Shown here: positions 52,933-60,169 of the stretch, piece by piece
Layout of the letters: each line of letters starts with the position of its first letter
Numbering within the stretch: the first letter of the stretch is position 1
Notes under the pieces: model-generated
Seen by the model: only the letters and a program-made list of their open reading frames with translations
The model's database searches: none
What the model was told of the DNA's origin: nothing
Translations under genes and position numbers: made by a program
Source of the DNA: Prorocentrum cordatum
Taxonomy: Eukaryota > Sar > Dinophyceae > Prorocentrales > Prorocentraceae
Direction: 5' to 3'
Length of the DNA: 60,169 nucleotides
Assembly (NCBI GenBank): GCA_963575745.1
Contig: CAUYUJ010005598.1
Coordinates: forward strand, 1-60,169

Positions 52933-55900
52933 GGCAAGGCTGGGGGTCTCTGAGGCACTGTCTGGGGGCTTCTTCGACGCAGACCAGCTGTATCTCTTCG
53001 AGCATACGGAGGATGAGGACACTGCAGGAGCACATGGGCCACCCCTCGACGACGAAGAGGCGGTGCGCCCCGGCGAGAAGTTGCTGCTGTGGGCCACGCT
53101 GAAGCCGCCGAAGGAACGGACCAGCTGGAGCCCCCGGTGGAACCGAGACCAACAACCGGCACCTGGCGCTACAGCCCAGGTGGGTCAGCGGAGAGTCACG
53201 GCCAGGATCGCCGACAGGGCAGCCGCCGCAGCAGCGGCAGCGGAGCCGAGCGGGGCCGCAGCGAGCTCAGCAGCCAGCAGCGGCCGCCAACCAGCCCCAA
53301 CGTTCAGCGAGGTGGCTGCAGCAGCGGGTGGCGTTCGAGTAAGCTCAGTCCCTCCGTCCAGCGGGGGTACCTCGAGGAGCTCAGGTGCCCTGATGCGGGT
53401 GGAGGAACAGCTCGCCGAAGCCCAGGGGCAGCACGCTCGCGCAGCGAGCGAAGGCGGCGACCAGGAGCAGAGCGCTGCACGCGTAGTCGGGGAGCTGGAG
53501 ATCAGGCGCAACGAGGTCCAGGCCCGCCGCGCTGCCCGGCTCGAGCGCGAGGCGCGCCGGCGGGAGCGCGAGGGCCAGAGGGCCGCCAGTGCACCCCCAG
53601 AGCCCCAGAGCCCGCAGGCGCCCCCGGAAGCCCCCCCTCCACCTGAGGCGGAGGAAGACCCGGGGGCCACCTCCGAAGAGATGGGACGCATGGTTGCCGA
53701 GGCACATCCAGGCGTAGCCTGCCGCGGGGGAGTCCACAAGTGCAACGCCGCTCGGCGATTCGTCAAGAATTTCAACGACGTACGGAGGGGTGGCAAGAGC
53801 TACGACCTTCAGCGTGCGGACATCTTGTACCTGAACGGGATCGGGCAGATCAGCGACGTGCTGATGCGGGAATACCCCGGGGCCGACCCGACGGACCCGT
53901 CCCTGGCGCCGGAGCCTCGCCAGCTTGGCGAGATCCTGGCGCGCTACGTGGAGGAGCACGAGACGTTGAAGGTCAAGATGAAGAGCCTCGGCATCCCGCG
54001 AGACGAGCAGGCCGGGGGTGGGGTCCTGGACCCCATCTACGTCGAGACCGAGAGGACTTACATCGAGGAGTACGAAGGTCAAGGCGTTCCCAGCGCCCGC
54101 AGCCGTAGCCGCAGGAGAAGTGGGGGAGCAGACCCCCACGGGAGAGCGAGGCCCTCCGGAGGCGCGCACGGCGACTCGGAGTCATCTGCATCCGAGACGA
54201 TGGCCCCCGACACCCGAGGCCGGCTGCGAGCGAGGTCGCCTCCGGATGAGAGCCGAGGGCGCAGCTCCGCCCCCGACCCGAGGGGCCCAGGGCGCAGATG
54301 CGGAGGCCCCGAGATGCCGCCGGCAGATGCCAGCCAAGGCGTGCACCACGGGAGCCGAGCGGAGGCATGCCAGGACGAGCGTCGAGCGCCGCCGGCAGCG
54401 CCTCATCCTGGAGCCCCGGAGGCCAAGGAGTACTTGCGCTGGTGCCTGGAGCATGCTGAGTTTGCTCCTGAGCTGGTGAAGGAAGTGACGAGCCTGGGGA
54501 ATCGCCTGCTCCTCGCCGCGGGGAGCGTGGAGGCTGCCGCAGCGAGGCTCCGCGAGGAACGGGAGCACGTCCTCGGGAATCCTCTCGGGGGCGTGCTCGA
54601 ACCCAAGTTCGGCGAGGCTCTGGAAGAAGACCACCGGCGGCACCTCCAGGAGATGGCGAGCAGAGGCGTTCCCGTGCGGAGGCAGCAGCCCAGGCGTCGT
54701 ACCATAGCCAAGCCCCACGCTTCAGCAAGGGACCATGCCCTGGAGATGTACGCCAAAGCCTGGAAGGACACGTCCTACGGCGCCGTGCTCTGGGCCACCC
54801 CGGAGGCCGAGGACGCCTTGTCCGCCTCAGAGCTCATCGAGAGCCCGTCGGGGCGAGTGCCTAAGATGTTGCCCGACCGCACGGTGAGCAGCGAAGGGCG
54901 CCCCATACACGATATGCGGGTTGCCAATGGGGACTCGCCCAAGGAGCTGCGCCCACCGGCGCTCCAGCCCAAGCACGAAGCCCTTGTGCGCCTGTCACTC
55001 TGGTGGTCCGCGCGCCACCCGGGTGTGCCACAGGTAATAGCCAAGCGGGACGTGTCGCGGGCCTTCAAGTGGCACTGGGTGCGCGACGAGGACGTGGCCG
55101 AGTTCGGCACCTCCCTCCCGGGCGACGCTGTGGGCCTGACCACGCGCGTGATCATGATCCACTGCGTGATGGTCTTCGGGTGGTCGGGGTCGCCCGGCGA
55201 GTACATGGCATTCGCCTGGAGTGCCAAGTGGGACCACGAGCGGCGCCGCCCACCGAACCCCGCGGTCAACGACACGGTGCGCTGGTCGTCCAAGTGGCTG
55301 ATGGACGACGGCGTCTTGGTCGAGCCGCTGGTCGGTCTCAGGCCCTGGCTCAGCGCAGCCGACTGCGACGCGAGCATGAGGCGCGTCTGGGGCGGCGACG
55401 CGATCAACGTCGACAAAATGGCGGAGGAGGGCACCTTCCAGGCAGAACAACTGGTCTGGGGCCTCTACCTGGACGTGGACAAGCAGCGCTCGAGGCTCCC
55501 AGAGCCTAAGTGCGTGAAAGCCGCCCACCTCCTGGCGATCGACGAGCTTCGCTACGGATGCCGCCGAGTCCCCATTAAAGTCGTCCAGGAGCTGAGGGGG
55601 TCAGCCCAGTTCTGGGTGGCCACGCAGCCGGCTATCAAGCCCGAGCTGCCGGTCATCGACCGCCTCCTCGGCGGCGGGCTCGGAGCGGCATGGGCGGAGC
55701 CCCGAGGGAGCGCCGAGGAGATCGCCCTTGCCTGGGGCGAGTGGGATCAGACCCTCGAGCTGCTGCGGGTGCTCTTCGACGCACCCGAGGCCTGGGCGCC
55801 CACCTTCGAGGCGAGCTTCATTTCCTGTCTAGGGCCGCGCGAGCGCCTGGCACTCCCAGGAGCCGCCGCCCGGACAAGATGGACTGGAGGCGACGCAACC

Positions 55901-57581
55901 ACGACGACCATCGGCAGCATCGACTGGGGGCGAGCAGTGGCCGGCAGCAAAGCAGTGCCACCCCACTACATGGCCGTAGACGCCGCCCCGCTCCTCCGCC
56001 AGTTGGAGGGCGTGCTGAGCCACCCAGGGGCCGAGAAGGACTGGGCGATAGCCATCGTGGAGCTGCTTGCATTTGTGGCCCTAGCTGCCGCGAGGGGTAG
56101 CGAGTGGCAAGGCGAGCTGGTCTTCTACGTCACCGACAACATGAACGTGCGGTCGTGGATTTCCAAGAGGCGGCCCAAGCACCCGCTTGCACGGCATCTC
56201 GTTCGCCTCGTTCAGCGCCTAGAGGCTTGCCATGGGTTCAGCACGACCGCACTGTACATCCGCACCTACCACAACGACATCGCGGACAGGCTGTCGCGAG
56301 AAGAGGCCAAGAAAGTCCACTCCGAGCTCCTGCGCAAGGGGTGGACCCGCATCGAGCCGCCCGAGGAGTGGGGGAAGATGCTGGCCGAGGCAAAGGAACG
56401 CCTCTTGCGATTGCCTGGAGAGGACGGGCCCATTGCGGAGTCAGCACTCCGGCATCGGGCGCTGAGGACCCCAGCAGCAGTGCCACGCAGCCTCGCCCTC
56501 GCGGGGCGCCGGGGCCTCGAGCTGGGGAGCCCACTGGGGACCTACGGGCGCGCCTGGGAGCAGCTCGGTGGTGAACTGACCACGGGCGACCCAACAGGGG
56601 TGGACTGGATCATGTGCACGCTGTCCCTGGACCCGAAGGGCTTCGAAGTCGAGAAGTTGGCATCCGCCATCACTCGGGCGAGGCCGCAGGTCGTCGTGGT
56701 CGATGCTCCTGGCAAGCTCGACCTGACCCGCGTTGTCAAAGTGCTGCGCAAGCTGGGGTACCGCACGTACGACCTGGAGGTCGTCTGCACCCACTACGGC
56801 GACATGACAGCTCGAGCTCGGAGCCTGATCGTGGCAGGTCGAGGGCCAGCAGGCGCCAGCCTGGCGGGCATGCGCATGCCGCCGGCGCGCCGCTGTCCCC
56901 ATGGAGTGAAGCACGCGTTGAAGGATAAGCTCAGCGAAGGCAGTCACCACTGGCTTGACGACGAGGGGGGCGTCACCTGGGACCCAGCAGCCCGAGGGGG
57001 CTCCGACCCTACACTGCCCAAGGGCATCGGCCACATCAAGCTCGCCGGCACGAAGCACCTGGTCTGCTCAGTCGACGGCCCGATCGGCGCAGTTCGCTGG
57101 CCCGCCGAGGGCCCGGGCGGACCGGGGGGAACGCTGATCCACGTCCCAGGACACAGCGGCGGGCGCATCAGGGCGCTGTCGCCCGAGGAAGTTTGGATCG
57201 TGCAAGGAGGCGACGAAGCGACTTGGGTGCAGAGGCGAGCCCGAGGCGACACCGAGGCCACCTTGATGCGAGAAGCAGCGAGGTCCCTGCCACCTGAGAC
57301 GGCGAGAGCCGTACTAGGCGCTGCCGTGGATGCGCTGTCGCAGACCACCCAGCGGGCGGGCGGCTGCCACGATCCCGCGGAGTCGGCCGCCTGGGAGACA
57401 ACCCGGCGGCGGCTCAGGGCCTGGGCACGGAGCGAGCTCCGGGTGAAGGCCGACAGACCCGAGAACGACCAACACGCTGGGGTACTGAGCGATGACGTCC
57501 ATAAGGCGAGGCGCAAGAGTCAAGGCGTCCGCTTCAAGGCCATCGAGGAGGATCTCGTGCGGGGCCCCGAGCCCCCCCCCC
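52625..57581 (+). CDS. element ORF3: reverse transcriptase, RNase H and second methyltransferase-like domain
   Basis: Coding character starts near 52827 and ends at the C10 run 57572-57581; the frame stays open to 58705 as shadow. Low-complexity helices come first. RT follows: motif A AKRDVSRAFKWHWV (nt 55042), motif B MVFGWSGSPGEYMAF (nt 55168), motif C WLMDDGVLVEP (nt 55294) and the LDVDKQRSRLPEPK block, all intact. RNase H at about 55970-56300 shows candidate D, E, D, D in VDAAPL, IVELLAF, YVTDNMNV and HNDIADRLSRE. At 56506-57215 a second methyltransferase-like region has LELGSPLGTYGRAWEQLGG, VVVVDAP, a motif-VIII-like HYGDMTARARSLIVAGR and a motif-IX-like GRIRALSPEEVWIVQGG. The PCQ catalytic Cys is not evident in this copy. 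RT and RNase H look functional; the methyltransferase role is uncertain. Confidence 0.75.
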
Positions 57582-59618
57582 GACGCCGAGGAGGTGGACC
57601 TGAACGCAGTCGTCAGCACTCCCAAGAAGCGACGGAAGAGGAGCCCCAACCGGGGCAAGAAGGTGGAGACCCAGGGTTTGGTCAAGCCGGTCGCCCTGGG
57701 CGGCGCTCGTGCCACCGTCGCCCTGCCGGACCACCCGATGCTGGGAGGGGAGGACTACGGCAGGTGGATCGAGGAGCAGAAGCGCGAGGCGCTGATGCTG
57801 CGGCTGTCCGAGGGAACCCGCGCCGGCTACGAGACCGGCTGGAAGCAGTGGCAGAGTTTCAGAGCAGCCCAAGGAGAGTCGCCCTGGCGCGAGGAGCGAC
57901 ACGCCAACGAGGAGGCACTGTTGGGCTTCGTCGTCGTGTTGGCCAAGGTGCTGATGCGCACGGAGGGTACGGTCAAGCAGAAGTTGTTCGCAGTGCGCTT
58001 CGCCCACCTCGTGGCTGGGTACCCGGGCCCTCTACTCCACCGGGGCCGCCTCTGGTCCACGCTCGCCGGCCTCCGGAGAAGCCAGGGGCCGAGCGGGAGG
58101 AAGCGGCCAGTGACGCCCCGTATGCTCCTGTGGCTCCAGGGCTTCTTGAAGGACCAGACGGACCTCCCCGAGATGGACACCGCAGTCTTGTGGGCCGCCG
58201 TGGCGGTGGCCTTCTTCTTCATGTTGAGGGCGTCCGAGTACTTGATCCAGCCCGGGAAGACATGGGGCCGAGAGCGCGTCGTGCGCGGAGTGGGCGTCAC
58301 GGGCCGCGACGGCAACAACCAGCCTTGCACCTTCAAGGACGCGGTGGAAGTGGTGCTCCACATCACCTCCTCGAAGACAGACCAGTACAATGTGGGGTGC
58401 GTAAGGAATCAGTACGAGACGGGCACGTCACTATGCCCCGTGGCAGCCCTCCGCCAGCTGGAGCGGCACTACCCGCAGAGGCTGCGAGGGAGCGAGGAGG
58501 AGCTCCCGCTCTTCCGCTGGGCGAGCGGAGCACCTATTCGTCGCGAGGAGGCGCAGCACTACCTGACGATCGCAGGGCTTGCCGCCGGGCTGAGGAAGGA
58601 GGAGATCGGCTCGCACAGCCTCCGCATCGGGGGCGCGACAGCGATGTACCACGCCGTGGACGACCTGCAGCGCGTCAAGCGCTTCGGGCGCTGGGCCTCC
58701 GATAGCTTCCACGGGTACCTGTGGGAGAGCCACGAGCCCATGCGCGGCATCTCGACCAACATGGCGACGGACGCGTCTGAGCTCACGGCGCCGCCGGCCC
58801 ATGCGGCCGAGGGCGAGCGCCGTGCAGGCAGGAGCCCGACCCCGCTGTGGCCCAGGGCGGCGCTGGCCGTGACGACGCTCGCCGCCACAGCTGGCAGTGC
58901 AGACGGGCACGTGATCAAGGTCAACCCGGTGGAGAGCCAGAATCTGCTGATCCTCGTGCTCCCGGTCGGCTTGGGAGCTTGGGCGATGGCAGCGGGGGCA
59001 CTGCTGGCAGCCATGCTGCTAAGCGCTGCGTGGCGGCGCGAGCAGCAGCGAGGGCGCGGAGGAGCGGCCGGCAGGCGCAGCAGCAGCTGCAGAGCCCGCA
59101 TCCCCTGCGCAGGCATGCTGTGTGCAGCGCTGGTGGTGACGGCGCTCACGACGGCAGCCGGAGAGATACAGAGCCAAGAAGTGGCAACAGTTGACGGCAG
59201 GGCCCAAGGGGCCATGCTTCGCTGGGAGCCGCAGATGGGCACGGTGGCGATCGTTGTCCCGGTGGGGACGGCGCTGAAGGTGGTGGCCACGATCACAGTG
59301 TTGCTTGCGGCGGGCATCGGGGTGATTGGCGGCTGTTGCTGCGGGACGGCCAAGAAGAACGAGGGTAGGCCGGAGCCAGCCGTGCAGCAGGCCACCACGC
59401 AACAGACGCCTAAGGCGCACAAGCCTCCCAAGCAGCCGCAGAGGACGTACTGCGACGCAGGGGTGATGGGCCCGGTGCACTACAACGGTGTGAAGTACGT
59501 GCACGAGACCCAGGGCTTCCGCCGGGCCAGCGAGGTGACGCGGGAGATGGCCCCGTCAGGGCACCGCAGGTCGCCAGAATGGCCCCGTGGAGAGGAGCAG
59601 AGGCCGCATCGTGACTAA
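57492..59618 (+). CDS. element ORF4: tyrosine recombinase with membrane-spanning tail
   Basis: The frame opens at ATG 57492, but supported coding begins after the C10 run (57582). A basic NLS-like start, STPKKRRKRSPNRGKK, is followed by the recombinase N-domain (SEGTRAGYETGWKQWQSF) and the catalytic domain. Catalytic positions in the 708-aa frame: Arg246 (FMLRASEYL), Lys295 (SSKTDQ), His375-x2-Arg378 (SHSLRIGG) and Tyr409 (FHGYLWE), with GRW before it. All expected residues are present. After about residue 450 come hydrophobic segments: LLILVLPVGLGAWAMAAGAL, MLCAALVVTALTTAAG and VVATITVLLAAGIGVIGGCC. The end is Lys/Pro/Gln-rich with YCDAGVMGPVHYNGVKYVHE. The recombinase would integrate circular cDNA; a membrane tail on it is very odd and may be cleaved or functionally separate. 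Confidence 0.75.
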   Translation: MTSIRRGARVKASASRPSRRISCGAPSPPPDAEEVDLNAVVSTPKKRRKRSPNRGKKVETQGLVKPVALGGARATVALPDHPMLGGEDYGRWIEEQKREALMLRLSEGTRAGYETGWKQWQSFRAAQGESPWREERHANEEALLGFVVVLAKVLMRTEGTVKQKLFAVRFAHLVAGYPGPLLHRGRLWSTLAGLRRSQGPSGRKRPVTPRMLLWLQGFLKDQTDLPEMDTAVLWAAVAVAFFFMLRASEYLIQPGKTWGRERVVRGVGVTGRDGNNQPCTFKDAVEVVLHITSSKTDQYNVGCVRNQYETGTSLCPVAALRQLERHYPQRLRGSEEELPLFRWASGAPIRREEAQHYLTIAGLAAGLRKEEIGSHSLRIGGATAMYHAVDDLQRVKRFGRWASDSFHGYLWESHEPMRGISTNMATDASELTAPPAHAAEGERRAGRSPTPLWPRAALAVTTLAATAGSADGHVIKVNPVESQNLLILVLPVGLGAWAMAAGALLAAMLLSAAWRREQQRGRGGAAGRRSSSCRARIPCAGMLCAALVVTALTTAAGEIQSQEVATVDGRAQGAMLRWEPQMGTVAIVVPVGTALKVVATITVLLAAGIGVIGGCCCGTAKKNEGRPEPAVQQATTQQTPKAHKPPKQPQRTYCDAGVMGPVHYNGVKYVHETQGFRRASEVTREMAPSGHRRSPEWPRGEEQRPHRD
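57572..57581 (+). other. C10 homopolymer at the RT-to-recombinase frame change
   Basis: Upstream coding sense is in frame 2 (DLVRGPEPP), downstream sense in frame 3 (PDAEEVDLNAVVS). The two meet inside ten consecutive C residues, so a one-base length change here would join the two. Confidence 0.75.
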
Positions 59619-59624
59619 GGTGCG

Positions 59625-60169
59625 GGCTGCCGCCGGCCAGCGGCCGAGCAGGCAGCAGTGGATCGCCGCCGGCAACCGCCGCGCGGGCGACCACGCGGCG
59701 CCGGCTGAATTCAGCCTGGCGCTCGCGATCAGCTTCGCACTTGCGAACAAAATGGGCGCGGCCGCGGCCGCTGCTGCCCGCGGGCAGGCGCCGCGCCGGC
59801 CTGGCACCCGGCAGTGCCGCCATGGGGGCGGCAGTAGCGGCTTCGAAGGTGCGCCGGCGGCCAGCCCAGCCAGGGCTGCCGCGCGGGGCGCAGGGGGGAA
59901 CCACCGCCGCCGGCACCCGACGTGCGAGCGGCAGCGCGGCGCCGGCTGAGCTCAGCCTGGCGCCCGCGCTCAGCTTTGCGCTTGCGAGCAGCTGGGCGCG
60001 GTGCGGCGGTAGCTGGCGCCCGAAGGCAAGAGCGCCGCGCCGGCCCGGCAACCGGCAGTGCCGTCATGGGGGACGGCGGTGGCGGCTACGTGGGGCGCCG
60101 GCGGCCAGCCCAGCCAGGGCTGCCGCCTAGGGCGCACGAAGAACCACCGCGGGCGCCAGCGGCGTGCCG
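59625..60169. repeat. ~242-bp tandem repeat downstream of the element
   Basis: GCGGCGCCGGCTGARYTCAG occurs at about 59696 and 59938; CGGCAGTGCCGYCATGGGGG at about 59810 and 60053; GCCGGCGGCCAGCCCAGCCA at about 59853 and 60095. The period is 242-243 bp, with at least two copies, and the array runs off the window. Open frames across it are compositional. Confidence 0.85.

Larger units (their letters stand above)
43110..59618 (+). mobile_element. giant DIRS-like (tyrosine recombinase) retroelement
   Basis: Plus-strand frames from 44687 to 59618 encode, in order, a membrane protein, a Gag-like protein with CCCH zinc finger plus a methyltransferase-like domain, RT, RNase H, a second methyltransferase-like domain, and a tyrosine recombinase. 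RT plus RNase H plus a tyrosine recombinase, with no aspartic protease or DDE integrase seen, defines DIRS-type elements. Known DIRS elements are usually near 5-6 kb, so nearly 15 kb of coding sequence is exceptional. Frames 44687-47956, 47957-52387 and 52625-57571 share one phase. Exact termini are unknown: the flanking 700-bp and 242-bp repeats may or may not belong to the element. Confidence 0.65.

Noticed and set aside
57582-58705. C-terminal 374 codons of the frame-2 ORF overlapping the recombinase
   Set aside because: Arg/Gly/Ala-rich sequence without motifs, while the overlapping frame holds all recombinase residues, so it is a shadow.

Overview
This window looks like nuclear DNA of a core dinoflagellate. 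Four things point that way. A near-perfect relict of the dinoflagellate spliced leader lies on the minus strand at 2385-2405. The sequence is very GC-rich and packed with trinucleotide microsatellites and 9-bp minisatellites. Decayed pieces of retroelements of the kinds common in dinoflagellates occur throughout. One gene appears to have a short intron with GA-AG ends inside an introner-like insert. No species can be assigned. I see no convincing host housekeeping gene, tRNA, rRNA or CRISPR array: the window is almost entirely mobile and repetitive DNA.

Layout. 1-2.4 kb: a compound tandem repeat and a minus-strand retrocopy headed by the spliced-leader relict. 2.6-14.2 kb: dispersed, frameshifted pieces of a plus-strand LINE (zinc finger/coiled coil, endonuclease, reverse transcriptase, zinc knuckle, RNase H, C-terminal Cys/His region), broken up by a 2-kb 9-bp minisatellite, other minisatellites, microsatellites, a 191-bp MITE-like element and an AT-rich repeat island. 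15-17 kb: a plus-strand copia-like Gag relic. 19.3-22.1 kb: a minus-strand Ty1/copia relic (integrase, linker, reverse transcriptase, RNase H). 24.4-26.35 kb: two minisatellite regions.

26.347-35.738 kb: an apparent 9.4-kb DNA transposon with 41-bp identical terminal inverted repeats, inserted into a 9-bp minisatellite whose two halves remain on either side. Inside are several unfamiliar exon-like ORFs, a coiled-coil protein, and a decayed gene of a transposase-like family I associate with dinoflagellates. Dozens of tiny C4-loop-G4 palindromes lie between the exons, and a degenerate spliced-leader relict lies just 5' of the transposase-like gene. 36-43 kb: microsatellites, two inverted-repeat structures and one unassigned 573-aa ORF.

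43.1-59.6 kb: a remarkably intact, very large tyrosine-recombinase retroelement (DIRS-like). A 700-bp dimeric tandem repeat precedes it. Its reading frames then encode, in order: a two-membrane-segment protein; a Gag-like protein with a CCCH zinc finger and a methyltransferase-like domain; reverse transcriptase and RNase H; a second methyltransferase-like domain; and a tyrosine recombinase with its catalytic residues intact, fused to a multi-span membrane tail. The frames are joined by one in-frame TGA and by frame changes next to homopolymers. That suggests a single giant polyprotein, either with recoding or with small lesions or sequencing errors. A 242-bp tandem repeat follows to the end of the window.

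All family assignments were made by eye from motifs; no database search was possible.
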